Source: Plantago major (lineage: Eukaryota > Streptophyta > Magnoliopsida > Lamiales > Plantaginaceae). Taken from it: a stretch of DNA of 64,000 nucleotides. The notes under the pieces were generated by a model. That model was not told the DNA's origin, did not search any database, and worked only from the letters and a program-made list of their open reading frames with translations. Below are positions 11,821 to 21,446 of this stretch, piece by piece (the stretch's first letter is position 1; each line of letters begins with the position of its first letter). The position numbers and the translations under genes were made by a program. The DNA is taken from NCBI GenBank assembly GCA_026545765.1, contig CM048840.1, forward strand, positions 31,314,765 through 31,378,764, in the 5' to 3' direction.

Positions 11821-12602
11821 CACACACTTAGATCTTTGAGAAATACATCAAGAACGATCTAACTTGCAAACTTACAATCTAGCAAAGTATTCTCTCAAGC
11901 ACTCTACTATCCTTTCGGAAAGCTTTCTGTTGCTTGAAGAATCACTAGTAGTTCTAAGTTGTCCTGAACCTTAACAAGAGATTGTTATTCGTGAAAGAGT
12001 TGAACTGTCAGATAACCTTTCTGAAGCTCATTCTCCAGAACGGACATCAATTACTTGGGTCAGTAAAGAGCAGATTGCCATACACTGAACAAGTGTATTA
12101 AGTAGTCTTGTTCTATTAGGCTCTCTGAGAACATAACTGAAAAGTTATACGAGAAGCCTCTCTGACAAACCTTATAACCAACACCATCAAGGCGTGGAGT
12201 AGAGGAAGTACTTGATTTGGGAAATCAGGGAATAACTCCAAGGTTATCTGAGTAGAGGAAGTACTTAGCTCTAGGAGCTGGGGAATTACTCAGGGGGAAC
12301 ATTTGGTTGGGAACCAATTGTTTAAGAATCTTAGAATATGATTTTTGTAAGGTGGACTCAATTATCTGTTCTAGTAAATTCTAGGTCTCAGAAAGACCGA
12401 AGTGGATTAATTGGAGGATTACGCCACCTCCAGATACCACTATACTTGCTGTGTTATTTACCTTTCTGTATTTATCTTTCAGCAAAGAACACGCACTTAC
12501 TTATTATTTCTGCACTTACCTATCCTAAAGTCTTCCGCACTCTGAATTTAAGTATCAGAAACCCCCAGGTTTCTGAGAAACTGTGTTTATCGACAAAATT
12601 TT

Positions 12603-12641
12603 AAAAGACTATTCACCCCCCCCCCCCCCCTCTAGTCTTTT
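12603..12641 (+). repeat. C-rich terminal hairpin of the LTR
   Basis: AAAAGACTA (12603-12611) is the exact inverse complement of TAGTCTTTT (12633-12641). The 21-base loop carries a run of 15 C. This 9-bp stem with a C-run loop matches the conserved hairpin seen at Sirevirus LTR ends. The C-run length may be affected by sequencing or assembly error. Confidence 0.65.
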
Positions 12642-13446
12642 ACTTTGCCATTATCTGGACCAACAATAGCTCTCTGGCCCCTCTTGAAATTTCTTCTGTC
12701 TTTCTTGTCACCTGTCTTTAGATTGTTATAAGCTGGACAATCTCTTTTGAAGTGACCAGGTTTCTGACAGTAGAAGCAGATATCATTCCCAATTTTTGCT
12801 ACCTCAGTACTTGTTGATTGCTGGGCAGGCTTGTTCACCGAGCTATTCAATTGTTTATTTTTGTACTGATGATAATTTGGACCTAGATGCTTTTTCAGCT
12901 TCTCTTTGGCCCTTCTTCCCTCAATTTCTTGACTGACATATTTTCTCATATGCTTTACAACAAGAGCATTTTCCTCAGTCACCTCTTTGGTATCCTTCTT
13001 TTCAGAAGTACCTTGAGTTATTAGAGTAACATTGTGCGATTTTCAGCAACTATCTGTCATCTTTATGTAGTCTCATAATTAACAGTTGCCAAGTGTGAGA
13101 AGAGTTCCACTGGAGTGATGTTAGGGATTCCTTGGTTGAAATAGAAGTACTGAGTATGATCCCAGTTTTGATTCAAACTTCTTACAATAGTCTTAACCTT
13201 TTCAGAGTTAGAGTATCTCTCAATTTCACCAAGTGCAGCCATCTCACTCATAAATGTTGTAAACTTGAAATCAAGTTCCTCAAGTGTCTCAGTGGGACCT
13301 TGTTTGATGTTTTGGAATTTGAGCTTCAAAACTTCGAACTTGTTTTCCTTGGTTTTCAAGGTCTTAGCACAAATTTCTTCAATCGATGACTGTGTCACTT
13401 TAGCGTTTGCACCACCACGGTTTACTTGTCCCGGGACACATGTCAT
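12632..13446 (-). pseudogene. Inverted gag fragment with zinc knuckle
   Basis: Two minus-strand frames, 13446-13063 and 12982-12632, are separated by a stop and a frameshift. The first holds the copia gag central domain (KFEVLKLKFQNIKQGPTE, RSLNQNWDH). The second has the CCHC zinc knuckle CFYCQKPGHFKRDCP and then GDKKDRRNFKRGQRA, nearly identical at the DNA level to bases 1-45. It is therefore from the same family as the element to its left but in opposite orientation. It joins the LTR end with no intervening internal sequence, pointing to rearrangement or nested insertion. Confidence 0.8.
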
Positions 13447-13526
13447 GATCCATCATTTGGGTCTCACTCACCTAGTAGAGTCTGAGGCAAACGCATGGGA
13501 TTTTTTACAAATTAGTCATTAATGGG

Positions 13527-13850
13527 ACAACTTTTTACCGTGAGACACCCATAGATTTTCGCCCAACGAGCAGGTCACTTTGGTTACGGGCAAGTCACCT
13601 TGGTACCGCAGTGCACGGCAGATATGGGTGGTGGAATCCGTGGTGTGGTGGTGGAATCCGGTGGGTGGCGGCCACCACCGGATTCCACCACCACACCACC
13701 GGATTCCACCACCGGATTCCACCATAACCGATGCACGGGGTACCAAGATCGGCAGCTGCAATACCGCACCGTACCAAGGTGACTTGCCCGTAACCAAAGT
13801 GACCTGCTCGTTGGGTGAAAATCTATGGGTGTCTCACGGTAAAAAGTTGT
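13527..13850. mobile_element. Foldback (MITE-like) element
   Basis: The left arm starting ACAACTTTTTACCGTGAGAC (13527) is matched by its inverse complement ending at 13850. The two arms pair almost perfectly for about 85 bases through the TTGGTAC string. The centre holds repeated GGTGGAATCC and its complement, forming further nested palindromes around 13670. The overlapping ORFs on both strands here are by-products of the symmetry. No clear target-site duplication was seen. The structure suggests a non-autonomous DNA transposon; the superfamily is undetermined. Confidence 0.75.
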
Positions 13851-13859
13851 GCAATTGGT

Positions 13860-15340
13860 GACCTATTGGTAGTTTGCCCCAAAGGCATGTGGTTCCTCGA
13901 GAGGTCCGAAGAGAATACTATTCATTCAATTTGTCTGGTAAAATCATGAAAGGAACTAACCCCATCTTTAAGGACCTAATTTCGACAACTAAACTAGAAC
14001 TTATCACCCTTAGTAAAATTTTAAATTATCTAGGGTTAAAAACTATAACTACAACGAACCGTTCCGTCGGTTCCGCGAGTGAATTGTTTGTGCAAAAACA
14101 AGTGAGAAATAGTTAAGACTAAAGAGAAGGTTTAATGGCGTTGATGATATATCTGAGTATGAACCATCAACATCCTAGCTAGGTGAATTAATGATCTTGT
14201 GGTCATCCCTTTCGGCCGGTCCATGCATGCAGTGGTAGCTGGTAGCAACTGCACATAGAACAAGTTCAGTACCGCCCGTGTGAAGGGATTAGCTTCAATG
14301 GCCTTCTATTGGCTACAACTTGTTAATTTACTACTGTACGTACATTATATGTACAAAACACATACATACTGCACCCCTTGTTCATTTCTACATCACCTTC
14401 TAGAATGCTAGCTAGCTATCTACCTTCTATGTCTCTTCTTTCTTTCCATTTTGTGTTTGTATTGATTGTGACGTAGCTGTTTTAAACAAGGGCCGCATAC
14501 CTTCTAGGGAATCAAATATATACTACTTTCCTTAGGTTACATCACTGAAATTTTTCATTCCAATGAAACTTTTTTGACCATCGACTAATAAAAATCTGAA
14601 TTTAACGCTGAAGATCTTTAACTAGCAATGGAAAAAAGCAGTCAATGTAGCTTTTTTAAAGAAGGAGCTTTATCTTTTTCATTCAAAATATCCCTAACCT
14701 ATATTAACCTAAATTAGAATAAAGAAAATAAGAAACTCTTTAAAATGCATACATGTAGGATCCTTTGTTATACATTTGTGTCTTTTTGCAACTAGCATAA
14801 GGATTAATGTATCCGCACCTCTTTAATATGCATACATGTAGTACACATCAAATACTGATTTTTTTCATTACTAAGTTAAAATGATCAACGATTATTTCTT
14901 TCAACTTCTGATAATTTTGATGATGTTATTAAAGTGGCGATGTAAAGTATATTAAATATATATTATAATTATTGGACAAAATATGATATATTATTATTTA
15001 AAAAACTATAGACTAATAATATGATAAGAAAGGTTAAAGACAAGAAAAATAAGAGTAATGCCCTTTTATGTCATTTTACAAAATACCAAATTTTTCAAAT
15101 TTAATTCTTAAACACATTTAAAACCAAATTAGCTTTTAATTTCTACCAATTTTCCAAATACCTAACCAAATTTCTGCTAAACAGAGCCTTAGTCCCGCAA
15201 TTTTGTTGTTTCACTTAAAGTTTCCCATTTACAATCTTGGCAATAAAATATATAATTCAATTAACTACTATCTAATTTTCAATATACTCATGTTTACAAC
15301 GTTACCAACTCACTATTTCTTTTTTATTCATTCTTATTTC
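13860..15340. other. Intergenic DNA
   Basis: There is no supported gene. An 80-codon frame at 13874-14116 has no recognisable features. From about 14500 the sequence is strongly AT-rich with mononucleotide runs and nothing structured. Confidence 0.5.
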
Positions 15341-15344
15341 AGAA

Positions 15345-16155
15345 GGTTTAGGTGAGAAATTAGGTGGTGGTAAGAAGAACAATTTTTGGACGGGGAGATG
15401 GCTAAACAATAAAATTCAAACTAATTATACCATCCAGGATCAACCTGAGGAGGAGACCTTACAAGCTACAACATCTTTCTTTTAATTGTCCGGATTTTGG
15501 ACAGTTCAGCTCTTTGTTACAAAACTGTAGTTCCCCAAATTCTGTCACCGCGCGAGCTAGGTTATACTTTTTTGGCTATTGGTTTTTGGATAATTTGGAA
15601 AGCTAGAAACGCTAAATTATTTGCAAATCAACCGTTGGATTTCTTTAAATTAAGACAAGAACTTATAAAAGTTGCTAAAGAAAATCTCACTAGTAATTCC
15701 TTTAGAGCCACACAAGATTCAAATGACCCAATAAATACCTTGCAAGTCGAAGTCGACTCCAGCCGGTACTTTCACCTTAAATACGGATGGATCATTTTAC
15801 AGGATACTGGCCAAACCGGGATAGGATGCATTACTCGTGATCGCCAAGGAAGTTTGGATAAGATAATAAAACAAGAAGGCAATAACACAGCCGAGTTAGT
15901 TGCTATAATAACATGACTTATTCTAACTTCACAATTAATTTTTTTTTTTAAAAAGTTACATTTACAATTTGATTCCAACTATGTTGTTGAATGTGTTAAT
16001 AGGAGACGGGAGATACAGTGGTGCCACAGCTCCCTAATCAGTGACATACACCATCTTCTGAATCAAGGAATGTAAGTGGAGATTTCTTTTGTGTACCGAG
16101 TGGAGAACAAAATAACGTGGTTATCTAGACTAAGAAAGCAAGCTCAAAGTCGATA
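15345..16155 (+). pseudogene. LINE remnant: end of reverse transcriptase region and RNase H
   Basis: GGKKNNFWTGRWL (about 15365-15405) is the motif that follows the RT domain in plant LINE and LINE-derived genes. The 15497-15916 frame contains IGFWIIWKARNAKLF and then an RNase H-like stretch (VEVDSSRYFHLKYGWIILQ, GCITRDRQGSL, NNTAELVAI). After a stop at 15914-15916 the similarity resumes in another frame (FDSNYVVECVNRR, then VYRVENKITWLSRL near 16095-16130), the usual RNase H C-terminal region. At least two breaks make this a dead fragment of a non-LTR element. Confidence 0.65.
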
Positions 16156-16171
16156 GATCTAATGCCCCCGT

Positions 16172-16724
16172 TGTGAAGATTTGGGGTTGTTTTCGAAATT
16201 TACAGAAGTACAGGGATTTATTTGTTATTTGCGTATTTGAGTTTGTTGGCAAGTAACGGTTTTAATTGAAAGAAACGTAATCTGGACGTTTAAATAGAAG
16301 TGCGTTTTTATGTGAAACGTCGGATGATCTCTTGCGGATATGATTTGACGGTTCCTGTTTGTTCTGGCAATTGGTTGTGTTCTTCTGCAAGTATATAACA
16401 AAGCTCAGCTCATTTCTTCTTCAACAATCATAAAATTCTTCCATTTTCTCTGAGTATTGCTTTCTGTGATTGAGAGCGGTTATTTTACCAGTTGTTGTGA
16501 GTATTGTGTAGAAGATTCAAGTTGTAATTTCTCTCAATTCTTTGTAATAAAGGTTGTAAAGTTGAGAAGGTTGTGAATCAATAAAATCATCAATTCTCCG
16601 TGGATGTAGATTGGAGCAATTCAATTGAACCACGTAAAATTCTCTGTGTTGATTGTGTTTGATTGTTCTTATCGGTTGTGTAGTTGATTGATCGATAGGT
16701 ATTGTTTAAATCGAATACTTAACA
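16172..16724 (+). repeat. Candidate solo LTR of a Ty1-copia element
   Basis: A 553-base interval starts TG and ends CA. It contains a TATA-like TATATAACAAAG, an AATAAA signal, and the words GTGGATGTAGATTGGAGC and GAACCACGTAAAATTCTCTG. The GTGGA-TGTAG...GAACCACGTAAA combination is characteristic of the R-U5 part of many plant copia LTRs. No 5-base target-site duplication was found and no internal domains are adjacent, so the ends are approximate. Confidence 0.5.
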
Positions 16725-16739
16725 CTCGCTTATTAGGAC

Positions 16740-18475
16740 CAATACTAGTAGTACTAATTCGGTTTCCGTAGTGTGTAATATGACTGATACTTTATCATGT
16801 ACGAATCTTAAAATTTGGAATATATGTCCAAATTAACTTGTGGATGCTATCCGATGTTATCCTTTTGACACTACACTTCACACTTCAAACCTACATACAG
16901 AGTATAGTGTAATCCCTTGATTATGTATGAAAGTTGACTTATAAAAAAGAGAAAGAAAAACATGCAAAGTAAACTTTCTATGCATCTCTATACACATGCA
17001 AACTTGCCGACCAACCACTTATTATCCTAATATGTAATAAATAAGAGTGGATTTTCAATTCTATACAACATTACTACCATGCAATAGTGTTTATTTAATA
17101 CGAACCGAGGCAAATATCTCATTATTTGAGTTCGGTTCAATTCGTTAATAAAACAAGCTATTTTTTTAAGTTCGAGTCACGATAAATAGATTCAAGTTCA
17201 ACTCATCATGGTTTGAAATTTAGTCGACCGAGCTCGTTACTAAAACATGTATAGAAATATAAAACAAAAATATAATCAATAATCAAAATTAAGGCTTGTT
17301 TAAAGACTACTCTAGCCTTTATTCCTTGATAGATTAGTGATTTGTATTTTGACGTATGCCACAAATTGTTTTTTGCACTTTACTTTCGGGATTTAATGGA
17401 CTTTTTTACTTAAGTTTCAATGAGCTGAATTTTACTCATCTCGATAATAAAATGAGCATCAAGTTAAACTTGAGCGACTCAAACCTTAATAAAACGAGTC
17501 GAGTTGATCCTCAGTAGTGATCGACTCTTATAGATTCCCCTTTGTGTTCTGAGCTAAGCTAATAAAATAATGCAAAATGGAAAGGCTGGGTAGGGGACCC
17601 TAAAACCACAAGGGTACCCCACTTATAGCTAGTGGAAGCTAAGTGTCCGTCCGTCCATATATACAGTTAATTTATTGACGTTTATTTAATTGCATCAGCC
17701 CACCCTATTTAAGTATTTATTCCTAATAATTCGACGAAATCACCTCTCTATCTCTTATCTCTACGTACCTCCATGACTCTCATTCAAATGCTACAAAAAA
17801 AAAAATGCATAATAATCTAAGATGAAATAGAGATGTTTATTAGCCGGCCACATGGAGGAACGCATAAATTTATATACAAGGTAGCACAATATTATTTTAG
17901 AAATAATATTGAATTTTATTAATAAAATAATTTAATTTAATAAAAAAATATTTATTATGAAACTTGTGTTGTAGTGCCATGCTTTTTTTTTTTTTACTAA
18001 ATGAATATATATTACTCTGCATCTCTTTCAATTTTATTGTTTTTTTCTTAATTAGTATATTTTTTTAAATAAGTTTCTAACTTTCTTTTTTTTACTTTTA
18101 AACAGTTCATAAACTTATAAAAAATAATTCATAAGTTAGAATTAGTTTGTGGTGAAACGAACATAACAAGAAATTAACAAAACAAAATGAAAATTTATAG
18201 AAGGACGAAGTAGCATCTTACATATTTTATTTTATGAAAATAATATTAAATCTAAAATATAAATAAAAGAACTCAACAAAAAGAGAAGGATGAAAAATGA
18301 TAAGGATTGCTTAAAATAGAAAAATAAAATAAAATGATAAGGAAAATGAAGAACATGCATGAAGAGAAAAAAATAAAGATATAGTATTGGTGATAGGTGA
18401 CTAAAAATTAAACATCAAACCAAAAGAAAAGAAAAAACATTAAATGGATGGAGGGAAAAAGAGTTTAAAAAAGTG
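16740..18475. other. AT-rich intergenic DNA with degenerate TCGAG repeats
   Basis: No gene is visible. Bases 17100-17520 contain scattered GAGTCGAGTT and CGAGCTCG words that recur at about 19600, 20870-21065 and 34265-34755, suggesting decayed copies of one dispersed repeat. The remainder is AT-rich with homopolymer runs. Confidence 0.45.
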
Positions 18476-18481
18476 TTCATG

Positions 18482-18558
18482 ATGGGGGAATCAAACCCAC
18501 GCCCTGCAACAAGTGGAAGCACTTATTACTTCCCTTATGACCAGTTGGGTATAACCAA
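18482..18558 (-). repeat. tRNA-like (SINE-like) sequence
   Basis: On the minus strand GGTTATACCCAACTGGTCAT resembles an A box and GGGTTTGATTCCC matches a B box. They are spaced as in a tRNA-derived promoter. No complete cloverleaf can be drawn. It is more likely a SINE head or tRNA relic than a functional tRNA. Confidence 0.35.
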
Positions 18559-18559
18559 C

Positions 18560-20465
18560 ATTTATCTCTTTTATTTTCGTAAATATTTATTTACACATTC
18601 AAATACATTTTGAATAGGGGTATAATAGTACTTTCACATGAAAAATTGAGGGGTAGCACGTGCTACCCCGTGCTCCCCTGTGGATTCGCCCCTGGCCCGG
18701 CCACCTCATATTATAGAGGGTGTACGCCGAGCATATATGGGTTGCTTTGTTATAAATCAAACGAAATATATTGTTCAAGGTAGGTGGTTCTACGAATGAA
18801 CCTTTTCAGTAACCGTGACGGATCAGGTGGTAATTTAAGGGCGGGCAGATGGATTTGTGGGGGGGGGGGGGTAGGCATACATATATGTGGCGCGTTGCAA
18901 CCGCCAAAGTTTCAGATGCATCACTTACTATGCAAAAAAAAATTAACCCGGTGTGAAACTTCAGAACGTGCGGATAACTTTTTGTACAATGTCACTACCG
19001 ACTATAAAACTGATAAAGTACAAAATATGTTTCCTTGCCAAGAATTAAGTACAACCAGAATGTATTACTACCATTTACCAAGCAAAGTGTGTGACTTATT
19101 ACAAAGTACTAAGTTATCCTAAAGAGGGCTAGGTTCGAGTCCGAGCCCTCCTAAAATGGGTAGGATGCAAGCCGAGCCCAGGTCTAATTCCCAAATAGCG
19201 CACATGAATTATGATGACCGGAACGCTAAGTTTTATTTAAAGGGATCATACATGAATTATGAAAACTCAAACACTAAGTTCTCATAGAACGGGCTAGGAT
19301 AGAGCTAGTGTCCGAGTCTGAACCCTCATGTTACGAGTAGGGTTCGAGTCTAGGTCACATAGAGCGATCATGACGTATGATGACCTGTGCCCATTAAGTT
19401 CTCTCCTACGCAAGATAGGTCCGAGAGCTTAAGCCCTTGGTAGGACGGATAGGGTCCGAACCCAAGCCCATTAAGAGCTCCTAGGATGGGCTAGGTCCGA
19501 GCTCGAGCCGAATCAAATAACCGACTTCTATACATGATGTGTGTCACAAGGAGACACGACCTGAATTTACGGGTTCAGTCCCTTAAATATTTGCTCGAAC
19601 ACTTTATCGAACGAGCCGAGTTCGATCCTTAATGAGTCAAACCATTGATAGAGCTTGGCCCACGTAACAACTCTACATGAGTTCCACACATGTCAAGACT
19701 ATCCCGTCACATGATACCTATTGATAAAATTCGTAACGGAACCTGACTATTAAGATCAAAAGAATTCGACTAATATTAAGTACCACGATATATCACCGGT
19801 GTGGGATTAAAATTCCATGCCTTTTAATTGGTACTTTCATTATGATCCCCAACATCTTCAAGGTAGTCTAAGTTGAATTGAAACAGTGAAAAATAGAGTA
19901 CCCAAGACTAAGAGAATAAAATATCAATTGAAACTGAGAAAACTCGATTTTTGCGGCCCACGTGCTATAGTGAGGGAGGGCACATTAAATCCCCGTAAGA
20001 TCCTAAAAACCAGAAAACTCAATTGTAGTACCAAACCAACTACGCATATCTTAAATGCTTGCGAATTGCTAGATGAATCACAAGAAAAGAAACGTGCATT
20101 CATGTTGTTACCTTAGTTATGTTGCTTTTTTAGAACATATGAATGATACTGTATAATATCATGTATTATAATCACGATAATTTAAATCTAGTGTATTGTA
20201 ACAAAAAATTGGTTAGCATTCGAGTTCAACTTGATCATAATTGTGAAGATAATCAAGAATAATACAGCATGCATTTTTAGTATTGCAATACGAAAAAGGC
20301 TCAAGTGGCTTACTTGTTGAGGGTAATATTATGAACAAACACATATTGCGTCTGTCTTTCGTACATCATCCGTAACCGTATGCACATTCGTACAATCTTG
20401 ACTAAAATAAAGAAGAAATATATATATCAGGAAAATAAAATAGGCGATGATAGTGACATGAGTCG
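18560..20465. other. Intergenic DNA with degenerate GAGCCC/TCGAG repeats
   Basis: GGGGTAGCACGTGCTACCCC near 18652 is a perfect short palindrome. 19125-19640 holds repeated strings such as GGGCTAGGTTCGAGTCC and AAGCCCATTAAG in degenerate copies. A run of 13 G lies near 18859. The 112- and 76-codon frames in this interval look like chance. Confidence 0.4.
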
Positions 20466-21209
20466 TAAATTATTATGGGATTGAATTTGCAGCAGTGTTA
20501 ATTGGGCTGGCAGGCCATGGACATGAAGGACTAGTAAGTGAACAGTAGTGGCCCATTAATTGTTGTTGTAGCCCACGTGTATGGTAACTCCCATTGGAGG
20601 GCTCAGCCCCTTTGTCACGTGGCATCACTGTCAGCTCCACCTTAGCCCACTCACTTCGACTCGTCACATCATTGCTACTACTAATTCATTACTCTAATAT
20701 TTACTCCCACACTCTCCTTCACTTGTACCCTGGAGTCTGGACTAGGGTCGAAAGATGGACGAGCTGTTCGGAAAAAAAAATAACATACCCACTCTGTTCC
20801 GCATCAGTTGTCTAACTTTTATCATTTTGAGTTATTCACTTTCATTTATTTATTTATTTTATTAATTTTGAAAGGTTCGAGCTCCCGAGTCGAACTATAT
20901 TCGAACTTTGTTAATTTTCGAGCTCGCAAATTGAGATAAGTTCGAACTTTCGAGTTTTAAAGAATTAATTAAAAGAAAAAATAAAACTCGCGAGCCAAGC
21001 TCGAATAATGACATTTTCTTTCGAGCTTGAGACAATTTTTCCTTCACGACGCTCGTTTGCAGCCCTATTTTGGACCAAGATTTCATACATTATGGTTGTA
21101 ATGTAGTTTGGGTAAAATATTAAACTAAATAATAGTAAAAGTAAACTTTGATGTAAAAGTAGACGTTGTGACAAATTGTGTACTAGTTTTGATGTAAACC
21201 TACAATTTA
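20466..21209. other. Intergenic DNA; TCGAGC-rich repeat at 20870-21065
   Basis: 20470-20760 is less AT-rich and carries two CACGTG (G-box) palindromes (about 20573 and 20616), but no gene is attached. 20870-21065 is rich in TTCGAGCTC and CTCGCGAGCC words and ends GCTCGTTTGCAGCCCTA, like the repeat at 34265-34755. Confidence 0.4.
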
Positions 21210-21446
21210 TACTCCCCCGGTCTTTTAAAAACTTTTTAAGAAGACTTTTTTTTCGAACTTTGACTGTAAATTACACTCAAACTACACAACAAAAATATAT
21301 AATAAAATTTTAATATGAAAATAAATTAAGTATATTTTACTAATATAACTTTGTTTTATACTTTTTGCGTGTAATTTGCGAGTAATTTACGGTCAAAGTT
21401 CGAAAAAAAGTCTTCTTAGGAAGTTTTTAAATGACCAGAGGTAGTA
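21210..21446. mobile_element. Stowaway-like MITE
   Basis: Terminal inverted repeats of about 60 bases start TACTCCCCCGGTC and end GACCAGAGGTAGTA, flanked by TA. The internal sequence is AT-rich and non-coding. TA target sites and a CTCCCTC-like terminus are typical of Tc1/mariner-derived Stowaway MITEs. It shares most of its internal sequence with the copy at 43775-44041. Confidence 0.75.

Larger units (their letters stand above)
11235..12643 (+). repeat. 3' LTR of the Sirevirus-like element
   Basis: The LTR begins TGTTAG after the polypurine tract. It contains a TATA box (11811-11820) in a plausible U3/R position and ends near a C-rich hairpin (12603-12641). A sequence of the form CTATTCACCCCC...CTCTAG near the U5 end is a known Sirevirus signature. 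The length, about 1.4 kb, also fits that lineage. The exact 3' end cannot be fixed because the 5' LTR is outside the window and the terminus abuts an inverted gag fragment rather than a target-site duplication. Short ORFs inside it (for example 12338-12604) are chance. Confidence 0.7.

Noticed and set aside
13519-13861. Five overlapping frames on both strands rich in Gly, Trp and Pro
   Set aside because: They are mirror images created by the palindromic foldback element.
18482-18558. Functional tRNA gene
   Set aside because: Box-like sequences exist but no acceptor stem or cloverleaf can be formed.
18784-19122. A 112-codon frame
   Set aside because: It runs through a poly-G tract and degenerate repeats; there is no recognisable domain and codon use looks random.
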